DNA from: Prado023 sp963706885
GTDB lineage: Bacteria > Actinomycetota > Actinomycetes > S36-B12 > CAIYMF01
Direction: 5' to 3'
Assembly (NCBI GenBank): GCA_963706885.1
Contig: CAVPNX010000027.1
Location: forward strand, 1 to 64,000
DNA: 64,000 nucleotides
Shown here: positions 1-9,774 of the stretch, in pieces
How the letters are laid out: the number at the start of each line of letters is the position of its first letter
How positions within the stretch are numbered: the stretch's first letter is position 1
Translations under genes and position numbers: made by a program
The notes under the pieces: model-generated
The model's database searches: none
Told to the model about the DNA's origin: nothing
Seen by the model: only the letters and a program-made list of their open reading frames with translations

Positions 1-1
1 C

Positions 2-283
2 GGCTACGTCCTGGGCTTCATCGCCGCGGCCGCGCTGGTCGGCTGGCTGGCCGAGCGTGGCGCCACCCGGACCGCCCCCGGACCGCCGGGCTGATGATCC
101 TGGGCAACGTCGTGATCTACGCGATCGGCGCCACCTGGCTCGCCGCCGCGCTCGACGTCTCGCTGGCCAAGGCGTTCGACCTCGGCGTGCAGCCGTTCCT
201 GATCGGCGACGCCCTCAAGGTCGCCCTCGCCGCCGGCCTGTTCCCCCTGGCCTGGCGCGCGGTGGACAAGTACACCCGGCTGA
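2..283 (+). CDS. bioY: BioY biotin transporter S component, 3' part, frame-broken
   Basis: This is the C-terminal end of BioY, the membrane substrate-binding (S) component of the ECF-type biotin importer. The residues at 2-91 (GYVLGF..., WLAERG) run in one frame. The conserved continuation (ILGNVVIYAIGATWLAA, then PFLIGDALKVALAAG) lies one frame away from position 94. Adding one C to the CCCCC run at 75-79 joins them. The end is uncertain: the second frame has no early stop, but a TGA at 281-283 would close the protein at a typical place if one further base is wrong. The 5' part and any bioMN partners lie outside the window. Confidence 0.75.
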
Positions 284-370
284 TCACAGCCCCCTCAACG
301 TCTGCACGAAGCGCCCGGCCGGCTCGCCCGGCCCGCTCCCCTGCCTGCGACCGCGAGTCGCGTCCCGTTC

Positions 371-409
371 CTTGCCGAATTCCCCGGAGTCCCGGGAGAT
401 TCGGGCAAG
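371..409. terminator. hairpin between convergent bioY and gatB ends
   Basis: CTTGCCGAAT (371-380) pairs with ATTCGGGCAAG (399-409) with one bulged G. A short inner stem and a small loop lie between. It sits between the convergent 3' ends of bioY and gatB, so it can serve both strands. There is no clear U-tract, as is usual in this kind of genome. The rest of the 284-447 spacer shows nothing else I recognise. Confidence 0.5.
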
Positions 410-447
410 ACCTGGAGAACCTGCGGCGTTGGGGGCGTGGGTGGGGG

Positions 448-1970
448 TTAGGGCTGGACGTCCAGGCGTTCGAAGATCAGGGCGCGGACCCGGGCGGCGT
501 CGGCCTGGCCGCGGGTGGCCTTCATGACCGCGCCGACGATCGCGCCGGCCGCCGCGAGCTTGCCGCCACGGATCTTCTCCGCGACGTCGGGCTGTGCGGC
601 CAGGGCTTCGTCGATCGCGGCCAGCAGCGGGCCGTCGTCGGAGACCACGGCCAGGCCACGGGCGGCCACCACCTCGGCGGGCGAGCCCTCGCCGGCGAGC
701 ACCCCCTCGATGACCTGTCGGGCCAGCTTGTCGTTGACGGTCCCCGCGGCGACGAGGGCTTCGACCTCGGCGACCTGGGTCGGCGTCACGGGCAGGTCGG
801 CGAGTTCGACGCCGTGCTCCTTGGCGGTGCGGGCCAGCTCGCCGGTCCACCACTTGCGGGCGGCGGCCTGCCCCGCGCCCGCGGCGATGGTCGCCTCGAC
901 GAGGTCCAGCGCCCCGGCGTTGACCACGCCGGCCATCTCCAGGTCGCTGATGCCCCACTCGGCGGCCAGCCGGGTCCGGCGCATCGCCGGGTTCTCCGGA
1001 AGGGTCGCGCGCAGCGACTCGACCCACTCCCGCGACGGGGCGATCGGCACCAGGTCGGGCTCCGGGAAGTACCGGTAGTCCTCGGACTCCTCCTTGATCC
1101 GCCCGGAGGTGGTCAGGCCGGTGTCCTCGTGCCAGTGGCGGGTCTCCTGCACGACCGTGCCGCCGGCGGTGAGCAGCGCCGCCTGGCGGCTGATCTCGTA
1201 GCGCACCGCCCGCTCGACCGAGCGCAGCGAGTTGACGTTCTTGGTCTCCGACCGGGTGCCGAACGGCTCGGCCGGGTCGGGCGCAGCGAGACGTTGACGT
1301 CGCAGCGCAGCGACCCCTGCTCCATCCGCACGTCCGAGACGCCGAGCGCGCGCAGCAGGTCGCGCAGCGCGGCCACGTAGGCCTTGGCGACCTCGGGGGC
1401 GTAGCGACCAGCGCCCTCGATCGGCTTGGTCACGATCTCGATCAGCGGGATGCCGGCACGGTTGTAGTCGACCAGCGAGTAGTCCGCGCCGTGGATGCGG
1501 CCGGTCGCCCCGCCGACGTGGCTGTTCTTGCCGGTGTCCTCCTCCATGTGGGCGCGCTCGATCCCCACGCGGTAGGTCCGGCGGCCCTCGGGCGTCTCGT
1601 AGTCGACGTCGAGGTAGCCGTCGAAGCAGATCGGCTCGTCGTACTGCGAGGTCTGGAAGTTCTTCGGCATGTCCGGGTAGAAGTAGTTCTTCCGCGCGAA
1701 CCGGCACCAGTCCGCGACCTGGCAGTTCAGCGCCAGGCCGATCCGCATCGCGGACTCCACGCCGACGCGGTTCAGCGCCGGCAGCGCCCCGGGCAGGCCC
1801 AGGCACACCGGGCAGACCTGGGTGTTCGGCGCGGCGCCGAACACCGTCGAGCAGCCGCAGAACATCTTGGTCGCCGTGTTCAGCTCGACGTGGACCTCGA
1901 GGCCCATCACCGGGTCGAACCGCTCCAGGGCGGTGTCGAAGTCCATCAGCTCAGTCGTCGACTGGGTCAT
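448..1970 (-). CDS. gatB: Asp/Glu-tRNA amidotransferase subunit B, one frame break
   Basis: GatB activates Asp-tRNA(Asn) and Glu-tRNA(Gln) by phosphorylation and accepts ammonia from GatA to make Asn-tRNA and Gln-tRNA. The N-terminal kinase-like domain has the zinc cysteines at about residues 38, 40, 53 and 56 (CGC ... CPVC). The conserved block FGTRSETKNVNSLRSVERA and the YqeY-like tail that contacts tRNA follow. The reading frame breaks after DVNVSLRP. One more G in the GGG run at 1279-1281 restores it exactly (SLRPDPAEPFGTRSE). The ATG at 1970 overlaps the gatA stop as ATGA, so the two are translationally coupled. The gene is essential where Asn- or Gln-tRNA synthetase is absent, so a real null allele is unlikely. 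Confidence 0.95.
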
Positions 1971-3468
1971 CGCGCCGGCACCTCCTCGATCAGCAGCCCG
2001 CCCCAGCGGTCGAACAGCGCCTGTTCCAGCGCACCGCCCACGCGGTAGAGCCGGTCATCGGCCATCGCCGGGGCGATGATCTGCAGGCCCACCGGCAGGC
2101 CGTCCTCGGGGGCCAGGCCGACTGGCAGGCTCATCGCGGCGTTCCCGGCGAGGTTGACCGGGATGGTCGCGACGTCGTTGAGGTACATCGCCAGCGGGTC
2201 GTCGAGCTTCTCCCCGAGCTTGAACGCCGTGGTCGGTGCGGTCGGCGAGATGAGCACGTCGACCTGGGCGAACGCCGCGGCGAAGTCGCGCTGGATCAGC
2301 GTGCGGACCTTCTGCGCCGAGCCGTAGTAGGCGTCGTAGTAGCCGCTGGACAGGGCGTAGGTGCCCAGCATGATCCGGCGCTTGACCTCGGCGCCGAAGC
2401 CCGCCTCGCGGGTCAGGCTCATGACCTCCTCGACCGAGCGAGTGCCGTCGTCACCGACCCGCAGGCCGTAGCGCATGCCGTCGAACTTGGCCAGGTTGCT
2501 CGAGGCCTCGCTGGGCAGGATCAGGTAGTAGGCGGCCAGTGCGTAGTCGAAGCTCGGGCAGGAGACCTCGACGACCTCGGCGCCGAGCCTCTCCAGGATC
2601 GCCACCGCCTCGGCGAAGCGCTGGCGGACGCCGGCCTGGTAGCCCTCGCCGCCGAGCTCCCTCACCAGGCCGATGCGCATGCCGGAGACGTCGGCACGCT
2701 TGGCGGCGGCCACGACGTCGGGCACGGGCTGGTCCAGCGACGTGGAGTCCATCGGGTCGTAGCCGGCGATGACCTCGTGCAGCAGGGCGGTGTCGAGCAC
2801 CGTGCGGGCGCAGGGCCCGGCCTGGTCCAGCGAGGAGGCCAGGGCCACGAGGCCGTAGCGCGAGACCGCGCCGTACGTGGGCTTGACGCCGACCGTGCCG
2901 GTGACGGCCGCCGGCTGGCGGATCGAGCCGCCGGTGTCGGTGCCGATGGCCAGGGGTGCCTCGAAGGCCGCCAGCGCCGCGGCGCTGCCCCCGCCGGAGC
3001 CGCCGGGGATCCGATCGAGGTCCCACGGGTTGCGGGTCGGGCCGTAGGCGGAGTGCTCGGTGGAGGAACCCATCGCGAACTCGTCCATGTTGGTCTTGCC
3101 GAGGATGACGATCCCGGCCTCGCGCAGGCGGCGGGTGACGGTCGCGTCGTACGGCGGACGCCAGCCCTCGAGGATCCGCGACCCGCAGGTGGTCGGGGCG
3201 CCCTTCATCGTCAGGACGTCCTTGAGGGCCAGCGGGACCCCGGCCAGCGGGCCGAGCTCCTCACCGGCTGCCCGGGCGGCGTCGATGGCATCGGCAGCGG
3301 CCAGTGCGCCCTCGGAGTCGACGTGCAGGAAGGCGTGGATGTCGCCGTCGACGGCAGCGATGCGGTCGAGGTGGGCGGTCGCGAGCTCGCGGGCGGAGAC
3401 CGCCCGGCTGCGCAACAGCTCGGAGTGCTGCGACGCGGTCAGGCGCGTGAGGTCCAGAGCTGGGCCAT
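1967..3468 (-). CDS. gatA: Asp/Glu-tRNA amidotransferase subunit A (amidase)
   Basis: GatA is the glutaminase subunit of GatCAB and feeds ammonia to GatB. The amidase-signature Ser-cisSer-Lys triad is visible: Lys in LALKDVL, the glycine/serine loop GGSGGGSAAAL, and TDTGGSIRQPAA. Length (about 500 aa) is normal. The likely ATG at 3468 lies 5 bases after the gatC stop, but it is one frame off the body of the gene. An extra C in the GCCC after that ATG (GGG at 3462-3464 on the plus strand) would give the start MAPALDLTRLTAS. Without it only an upstream in-frame start at 3532, deep inside gatC, is available. It is coupled to gatB by a 4-base overlap. Confidence 0.93.
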
Positions 3469-3473
3469 CTCGC

Positions 3474-3782
3474 TCACTCCTCGTCCAGGATGCGTGGGAC
3501 GCGGAACCGGTCGTCCTCGGCGGCAGGCGCACCGGAGAGGGCCTCGGCCTGGGTCAGGCTCGGACGGGGTACGTCCTCTCGGAACACGTTCTCCAGCGGC
3601 ATCGGGTGCGACGTGGCCGGCACGTCGGGGGTGGCGACCTCGGTCACGCGGGCGACGGCTCCGAGGATGTCGGCCAGCTGGGCGCTGTAGTGGTCGAGCT
3701 CGTCCTCGGTGAGCGACAGCCGGGCCAGGCGCCCGAGGTGGGCCACCTGGTCGCGCGTGATCGCCGATGGGTTCTCAGGCAT
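3474..3782 (-). CDS. gatC: Asp/Glu-tRNA amidotransferase subunit C
   Basis: GatC is the small (102 aa) stabilising subunit that wraps around GatA and GatB. The helical core reads ITRDQVAHLGRLARLSLTEDEL. It is followed by the loop rich in Pro and the conserved end RVPRILDEE. The start at MPENPSAI is preferred because a -10 box lies 7 bases upstream, and because the reading frame further upstream has no GatC similarity. It is the first gene of a gatC-gatA-gatB operon. Confidence 0.93.
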   Translation of the reverse strand: MPENPSAITRDQVAHLGRLARLSLTEDELDHYSAQLADILGAVARVTEVATPDVPATSHPMPLENVFREDVPRPSLTQAEALSGAPAAEDDRFRVPRILDEE

Positions 3783-4102
3783 GGGGCACATCCTAGGTCG
3801 GGCGCCGGTGCCGTCCGAAACGCGTGCAGGCGGGCCGCCGCCGTCTCCCCCTGTCGGCAACGACCCGCCTCACGCACGTGGCTCCCCCTCCACGTCCCGC
3901 GCCTCCCCCGCGGCGCACGCGTACGTTCGCACCCAGTCCCGGATCCGGCAAGCAGTTCTCCACAGGTGGTGTCGCGAGCGTCAGGAGCCTGTCCCGCCGA
4001 GCCTGCCGCGCCGACAGGCCGGTGAAGGCATCAGCAGCGCACGGGGCCTCCGAGGCCTCACGAGCCGACCCGCGAACCTGCACTCGTGCCGGGACCTCGG
4101 AG
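3783..4102. other. 320-base spacer between gatC and ligA
   Basis: It holds the gatC -10 box near 3790. I see no coding sequence, strong hairpin, RNA gene or repeat in the remainder. Open frames crossing it have no recognisable similarity. Confidence 0.5.
3790..3795 (-). promoter_or_regulatory. -10 box of gatC, leaderless
   Basis: TAGGAT on the minus strand is followed by 7 bases and then the gatC ATG. Transcription would therefore begin at or next to the start codon and the mRNA would have no Shine-Dalgarno leader. Confidence 0.55.
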
Positions 4103-6323
4103 CTACCCGCCCACCGTCGCCACGGCGGCCGCAGCCTCCGGGCCCTGCTCGAGCAGGATCGCGAACCCGTCGGCGTCCAGCATCGGGCGGGCCAGGGCGA
4201 TCGCCTTGTCGGCCTTGGAGCCGGCGTTCTCCCCGACGACCACGAAGTCGGTCTTCTTGGACACCGAGGAGGCCACCTTGCCGCCGCGCGATGTGACCGC
4301 CTCAGCGGCGCTGTCGCGGGTGTGGCCGGGAAGCGATCCGGTGATGACCACGGTGAGCCCGGCCAGGGGCTGGGGCCCCGTCACGACGACCTCGTCAGCC
4401 ATCCGGACGCCAGCCGAACGCCACTTGGCCACGACGTCGCGGTGCCAGTCGACGGCGAACCACTCGGCGACGGCCTCGGCGATGATCGGACCCACACCCT
4501 CAGTGGCGGCCAACTGCTCCCCCGAGGCGGCCACGATCGCGTCCAACGACCCGAACTCGCGGGCCAGGGCCTGCGCGGCGGTGGGGCCGACGTGCCGGAT
4601 GGACAGCGCCACGAGGACCCGCCACAGCGGCTGGGACTTCGCCTTCTCGAGCTGGGCGAGCAGCACCTCGGCGTTCGCGCTCAGCTGCGGCCCGACCTCC
4701 CCGGCCTTGGCTGCCCGGGTGAAGAACCCGACGGTTCGTAGCGTGGCGGCGTCGAGGGCGAACAGGTCGCCCTCGTCAGTGACCACCCCGGACTCGAGCA
4801 GCGCCACAGCGGCCTTCCAGCCCAAGCCCTCGATGTCGAACGCCCCACGCGAGGCCACGTGGAAGATCCGCTCACGCAGCTGCGCCGGGCACGAGCGCGT
4901 GTTCGGGCAGCGGATGTCGACGTCGCCGGACTTCGCGGGCGCCAGCGGCGTGCCGCACTCGGGGCAGTGGGTCGGCATCACGAACGCCCGCTCGGCACCC
5001 GTGCGCTCCTCCACCACCGGGCCGATCACCTCGGGGATCACGTCGCCTGCCTTGCGCAGGAACACCATGTCGCCGATCAGGACGCCCTTGCGCGCGACCT
5101 CGCTCGCGTTGTGCAGGGTGGCCATCTCCACGGTCGAGCCGGCCACCTTCGCCGGGGCCATCACCGCGTACGGGGTGACCCGACCGGTGCGGCCCACGTT
5201 GACCCGGATGTCCAGCAGCCGCGTGCGGACCACCTCCGGTGGGTACTTGAAGGCGATCGCCCAGCGCGGGGCGCGCGAGGTGGCTCCGAGCTGCCCCTGC
5301 AGCTCCAGGTCGTCGACCTTGACCACCACGCCGTCGATCTCGTGCTCCACGTCATGGCGGTGCTCGGCGTAGTACGCGATGAACTCGCGCACGGCAGCGA
5401 GATCGCCGACGACCTTCGCCCGGTCGGAGGTCGGCAGGCCCAGGGCGGCAAGCACCTCGTACCCGTGCGACTGGGTCTCGATCCCCAGCCCCTCCCGGGC
5501 ACCCACGCCGTGGACCGTCAGCCGCAGCCGGCCCATGTTCGACCGGACCCGCTCGACCTCGGCGGCCATCCGGGCGACCCGCCCCTCGGCCCGCTCCACG
5601 ACCGCCGGCCGACGCGCCCCGGGCCTGGGCAGCCGACAGCGCGGCGTCGGCCTTGGCCAATTCCTCCTCGCGGCGGTCGATCCGCTGGCGCAGGGTGCCG
5701 GCCGCGGTGTTGCGCGGGTTGGCGAACGGCGAGCGGCCCAGCGCCAGCTGCTCATCGTTGATGCGCTCGAAGTCGGCGACCGGGAAGAACACCTCCCCGC
5801 GCACCTCCACCAGCGCCGGAACGGCTGCACCCCCGACGGGGGTCAACCTCGCGGGGATGGCGGGGATGAACTGGGCGTTGTAGGTGACGTCCTCCCCGAC
5901 CCGGCCGTCGCCCCGAGTGGCCACGGACACCAGGCGGCCCGAGCGGTACACGATGTCGACCGCGAGCCCGTCGATCTTCAGCTCGCACAGCACCGGCGGG
6001 AACCGGTCGACCGCCCCCTCCACCCGCTCGGCCCAGGCCACGAGCTCCTCGTCGGTGAACGCGTTGTCCAGCGAGTACAGCCGCTCCAGATGCTCGACCG
6101 GATCGAACATCTCCGCACGGGACCCGCCCACCGACTGCGTCGGCGAGTCCTGGCTCACCAGCTCCGGATGGGCAACCTCCAGCGCCGCGAGCTCGGCGAA
6201 CAGGGCGTCGTACTCGGCGTCGGAGATCGTCGGCGCATCGCGCTGGTAGTAGGCCGTCCGGGCGGCCTCAACCTGCTCCACCAGCTGCACCCAGCGGGCG
6301 CGGGCATCGTCGATCCGAGTCAC
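4103..6323 (-). CDS. ligA: NAD+-dependent DNA ligase LigA, one frame break, coiled-coil insertion
   Basis: LigA seals nicks during replication and repair using NAD+. The nucleotide-binding domain carries the adenylated lysine in LKIDG (K116). Then come the OB fold, a zinc finger (CPEC ... CPNTRSC), the HhH region and a C-terminal BRCT domain. The frame breaks near the CCCC at 5617-5620; removing one G/C joins the halves. Directly after the conserved AAGTLRQ the protein has about 45-55 extra charged, Ala/Glu/Arg-rich residues before LRLTVHGVG, predicted as an alpha-helical hairpin. Most LigA proteins have about ten residues there. GTG start at 6323; a -10 box lies 6 bases upstream. Confidence 0.95.
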
Positions 6324-6329
6324 GCCCGC

Positions 6330-6335
6330 AGGCTA
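6330..6335 (-). promoter_or_regulatory. -10 box of ligA, leaderless
   Basis: TAGCCT on the minus strand is followed by 6 bases and the GTG start of ligA. No Shine-Dalgarno sequence can fit between them. Confidence 0.5.
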
Positions 6336-6481
6336 CCGGTGCCCACCGACACGCGGCGTCCGCCGCCCGGGCGCTGGCGTTGCGCTGCATCTGCCTCGCC
6401 CGACACGGGGTTGCGCTGCACTTCGGCCGCCCTCTCGTCGCAACGCATCGCAACTCGAGGGGGCCGGGCTCGGGCGGCGCA

Positions 6482-7519
6482 CTACTCGGAGGACTCCAGG
6501 AGCCGCGCGGCCCCGCGCATCAGGGCACCCACCTCGCGGGCCCAGGTCGGCGAGGCTCCCGCGAGGCCGCACGCGGGGCTGAGCCACGTCCGCTCCCCGA
6601 CGTCGGCGATCCCGAACCCGATCCGATTCCACAACCCCATCACCCGACGAGCGAGGTCCTCAGCGGTCAGGCGCGGGTCGTCGACCGAGGGAACCGCCCC
6701 CAGGACGACCACGCCACCGCCGTCCCACCACGCCCCCAGCGACTCGTCGGCCGCCTGCCCGACGAGCTCGGAGTCCACGGACAGCGCTCCGAAGCCCGCC
6801 CGCCCGAGCACGTCGAACGGCACACTGCGGTCGCAGCAGTGCGCCACGCTGAGCACGGCCCCCGCCCGCGTCGCGGCATCGGCCACCGCTCCCAGCCCGG
6901 ACACCACCTCGGAGGCCTCGGGGACCCGCAACGCACCGCGCCCGCTGGGCGTGCGGATCCGTCCGGCCAGCACCATGGGCAGGGCGGGCTCGTCCACCTG
7001 GACCACCACCTGGGCACCCGGGATCCGCCGACCGATCATCGCCACATGCTCGGCGAGGGCCTCGGCCAGCGCCGCCGCCAGGTCAGCGCACGCCCCCGCG
7101 TCTGCCACGAGACGGGTCCCGCGCACAGCCTCCACGCCTGCGGCCAGGGTCCACGGACCGGCCACCTGCACCTTGACCCGGCCGGTGAACCCGGCGAGCT
7201 CCAGCTCCATCCGGTCGACGTCCTCCGCGAGCCAGGACGCGCCGCGCCGCATCTGACGCCCGAGGTCCCCACCCGAGCGACCTCCGGCCAACCGCCACCC
7301 GTCCGGTGTGGTCTCGGCCGCGAACTCCCCCGTCGCTGCGGACACGAGCGCCAGGGCGCGCCCCAGCATGTCCCCTCCGGGGCCTCGCGCTGGGAGCTCG
7401 ACGAGGTGCGGGAGGTCGAGCTCCCCGGCGACGATCCGGGCCGCCTCGGCTGAGTCCGTCCCCGGCATCGAACCGACCCCGGTCACGGCGACCGTCGCTG
7501 CATCCTCACGCGTCTCCAC
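6482..7519 (-). CDS. MetE C-terminal-like methyltransferase (cobalamin-independent methionine synthase family)
   Basis: This protein of about 345 aa corresponds only to the C-terminal catalytic barrel of MetE. Likely zinc ligands are visible: His-x-Cys in VAHCCDRS and a late Cys in SPACGLAG. The barrel begins with GVGSMPGTD. It lacks the MetE N-terminal domain, so it may use a different methyl donor than the triglutamyl folate used by MetE. Actinobacteria commonly keep this short form next to ligA. The exact substrate cannot be read from the sequence. Start chosen at GTG 7519; GACAAT, a weak -10, lies just upstream. It is divergent from the oxidoreductase at 7587. Confidence 0.8.
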   Translation of the reverse strand: METREDAATVAVTGVGSMPGTDSAEAARIVAGELDLPHLVELPARGPGGDMLGRALALVSAATGEFAAETTPDGWRLAGGRSGGDLGRQMRRGASWLAEDVDRMELELAGFTGRVKVQVAGPWTLAAGVEAVRGTRLVADAGACADLAAALAEALAEHVAMIGRRIPGAQVVVQVDEPALPMVLAGRIRTPSGRGALRVPEASEVVSGLGAVADAATRAGAVLSVAHCCDRSVPFDVLGRAGFGALSVDSELVGQAADESLGAWWDGGGVVVLGAVPSVDDPRLTAEDLARRVMGLWNRIGFGIADVGERTWLSPACGLAGASPTWAREVGALMRGAARLLESSE

Positions 7520-7586
7520 CGCCCCATTGTCGCTGTGCGACACCCAGATGCCCGCATCCGCGCCGCCGACCTGACACCCTGACCCC

Positions 7587-8574
7587 GTGGACACCGTGCG
7601 CTTCGCCGTCATCGGCACCAACTGGATCACCGGGGCCCTCATCGATGCGGGTCGGACCGTCGACGGCTTCGACGTCGTCGCCGTGTGCTCGCGCTCCGCC
7701 CCGACCGGCCGGGAGTTCGCCGATCGATACGGCATCGCACGCGTGCACACGTCCGTCGCGGACCTCGCCACCGACCCGGACGTGGATGCGGTCTACATCG
7801 CCAGCCCCAACTCCCTGCACGCCGAGCAGTCGATCGCGATGCTGCACGCCGGCAAGCACGTCCTGACCGAGAAGCCGATGGGCGCCAACGCCCGCGAGGT
7901 CGAGGCGATGGCCGCCGCAGCACTCGCGGCGGACCGGGTCCTCATGGAGGCCTACACCTCCCCGTGGGAGCCCAACGTGGAGGCGATCCGCGATGCGCTC
8001 CCCGAGGTCGGGGCCCTGCGGCGGGTCGTGCTGGCCAAGGACCAGTACTCCTCGCGCTACGACAAGCTCAAGGCTGGGGAGCTGCCCAACGCGTTCAACC
8101 CAGCGTTTGCAGCCGGGTCGCTGATGGACCTGGGGATCTACCCAGTCGCGCTGTCACTGCTGCTGTTCGGCCAGCCGGACTCCGTCCACGCGACGGGCAC
8201 ACGTCCTGCCCAGCGGAGTCGACGGCCAGGGCACGATCCTGCTCGGCTACGACGGGTTCGAGGTGGCGTGCCTGCACTCCAAGATCGCCCCCGGTGGGGT
8301 CCAGTCGGCGATCACCGGCGAGGCCGGAGTGATTCACTTCGACGACTGCAGCGTGCCGACGCGCGTCAGCCTGGACCTGCGTGACGGGAGCTCGCGCGAC
8401 CTGACCCGCGAGCAGTCCCCGCACCACATGCGCTACGAGGTGGAGCACTTCCTCGAGTGCGTGCGCGTCGGGACGCAGTCGCCGACCTGGCCGGTCGCGA
8501 ACTCCCTGGCCGTCGCGCGGATCCTCGACCACGCCCGGGCCCAGGTCGGCGTCCACTTCCCGGCGGACAGCTGA
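7587..8574 (+). CDS. Gfo/Idh/MocA-family NAD(P)-dependent oxidoreductase, one frame break
   Basis: The N-terminal Rossmann fold starts VRFAVIGTNWITGALI. It contains the family marker EKPMG with the catalytic lysine and the sugar-binding GSLMDLGIYPV motif of the C-terminal alpha/beta domain. The frame breaks after SVHATGT near 8199-8203. The remaining about 120 residues (GVDGQGTILLGYDGFEVAC, then VEHFLECVR) continue one frame away to the TGA at 8574. Together they give the usual 325-330 aa. The family oxidises or reduces sugars, inositols or related polyols; the substrate is not evident. GTG start. Confidence 0.85.
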
Positions 8575-8597
8575 CCGGGTGGGCGGTTCGACCTGCA

Positions 8598-8654
8598 GGA
8601 TCCGGACACGGACTGCTCGGTGGCGGACACAGGTGTCCGGATCCGAGCAGTCCG
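8598..8654. terminator. interlocked inverted repeats between convergent genes
   Basis: Two perfect 12-base inverted repeats overlap in the order A-B-A'-B'. A is GGATCCGGACAC (8598-8609) with A' at 8633-8644. B is CGGACTGCTCGG (8609-8620) with B' at 8643-8654. A shorter hairpin CGGACA/TGTCCG (8624-8639) also overlaps A'. The element lies between the convergent ends of the oxidoreductase and azlD, so a bidirectional terminator is the simplest role. A and B stems cannot both form without a pseudoknot. Confidence 0.5.
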
Positions 8655-8692
8655 CCAGCGTGGGCCGGACGACCTGCCCGGCAGGAAGCGCC

Positions 8693-8998
8693 TCAGCCGA
8701 CGCCGAACGCCCGCAGCAGGGCAGCTGTGGCCGCCGCGGAGAGGACCACGACCAGGAAGGGCGCCCGGAGGACCAGCGCCACCGCCGCGACCGCCACACC
8801 GGCCGCGCGGGCGTCGATCACGAACCCCGTCGGCGACCAGAACGTCTGGATCGCCAGGAGTGCTGACAGCAGCCCGATCGGCAGCAGTGCCGCGGCCCGG
8901 CTGATCAGGGGTCGTTCGAGCAACGACTCGGGCAGGAGGTGCCCTGCCCACTTCGTGAGGAACGAGGCCAGGGACGCAAGGAGCACTGCGGGCCACAT
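8693..8998 (-). CDS. azlD: AzlD-like branched-chain amino acid exporter small subunit
   Basis: AzlD is the small membrane subunit of the AzlCD exporter for branched-chain amino acids and analogues. The 101-residue protein has four hydrophobic segments and the family pattern FLTKWAGHLLPESLLERP followed by ALLPIGLLSALLA. The ATG at 8998 overlaps the azlC stop (TGATG), so it is coupled to azlC. I chose this start because the longer open frame upstream lies inside azlC and is not hydrophobic. Confidence 0.85.
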   Translation of the reverse strand: MWPAVLLASLASFLTKWAGHLLPESLLERPLISRAAALLPIGLLSALLAIQTFWSPTGFVIDARAAGVAVAAVALVLRAPFLVVVLSAAATAALLRAFGVG

Positions 8999-9774
8999 CA
9001 GGAACGCCCCCGGGTGAGCCACAGGGCCCCGGCCACGGCCAGGCCGGCGCCGGCCAGCACCGGCATCCCAGGACGCAGCACGGGGGCCAGCGCCAGCGCG
9101 AGCACCCCGGACGCCAGCGCCAGGGCCCACGCCGATCGGTCCACCAACCGCGGCCACAGCAGCGCGAGGAAGCCGGCGGGGATCGCCGCGTCGAGCCCCA
9201 GCACCTTCGGATCGCTCAATGACGCGGCGCCCAGCGCGCCCAGCAGCGTGCCCAGGTTCCAGAGCACGAAGACCGACCACCCCGTGGCCCAGAACGCCCT
9301 GCGGGTCGCGGCCGGGTCACCCTCGTAGGCCAGCGCCATTGCGGTGGACTCGTCGATCGTGAACTGCGCGGCGCCCAGCCGCCGCCACCCGCGCAACCGC
9401 TGCGTCGGGTGGCCGGCGGGGCTCAGGACCGTGGCCAGGTGCAGGCCGTAGAGGCCGTTGCGCAGGCCCAGCAGCCAGGCGGTCAGCACGGCGGCCACCA
9501 GACCCCCGCCGGCGGCGACGACACCGACGAACGCGAACTGCGATGCGCCGGTGAACATCAGTGCCGACAGCGCCTGGGTCTGCAGGACGTCGAGTCCGGC
9601 GGCGACGCTGACCGCCCCGAAGCTGATGGCGTACGCCCCCACGGCGATCCCGATGGACAGCGCCCGGCCGTTGATGCCGCCGGGGTCAGCGGCTGCGGGA
9701 CCAGCAAGGGCCGGGCCACCCGCTGCGTCGTCGGCCCCGCCCGGACGCCCCGCCGCCGATGGTCCCCCGCTCAC
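8998..9774 (-). CDS. azlC: AzlC-like branched-chain amino acid exporter large subunit
   Basis: AzlC is the large membrane subunit of the exporter. After about 35 Ala/Gly/Pro-rich residues comes GRALSIGIAVGAYAISFG and the conserved FTGASQFAFVGV. Several more transmembrane segments and the motif FTIDESTAMAL follow. Length is 258 aa. The GTG start at 9774 overlaps the mnmA stop as GTGA, so it is translated from the mnmA message. This coupling of an exporter to a tRNA-modifying enzyme is unusual and probably reflects operon growth rather than a joint function. Confidence 0.88.
   Translation of the reverse strand: MSGGPSAAGRPGGADDAAGGPALAGPAAADPGGINGRALSIGIAVGAYAISFGAVSVAAGLDVLQTQALSALMFTGASQFAFVGVVAAGGGLVAAVLTAWLLGLRNGLYGLHLATVLSPAGHPTQRLRGWRRLGAAQFTIDESTAMALAYEGDPAATRRAFWATGWSVFVLWNLGTLLGALGAASLSDPKVLGLDAAIPAGFLALLWPRLVDRSAWALALASGVLALALAPVLRPGMPVLAGAGLAVAGALWLTRGRS

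Noticed and set aside
448..1970. gatB as a pseudogene
   Set aside because: One G in a homopolymer restores a complete protein; the rest of gatCAB is intact and the enzyme is essential in bacteria without Asn/Gln-tRNA synthetases.
7520..7586. Cobalamin or SAM riboswitch before the MetE-like gene
   Set aside because: The spacer between the divergent genes is only 67 bases, too short, and shows no conserved box.
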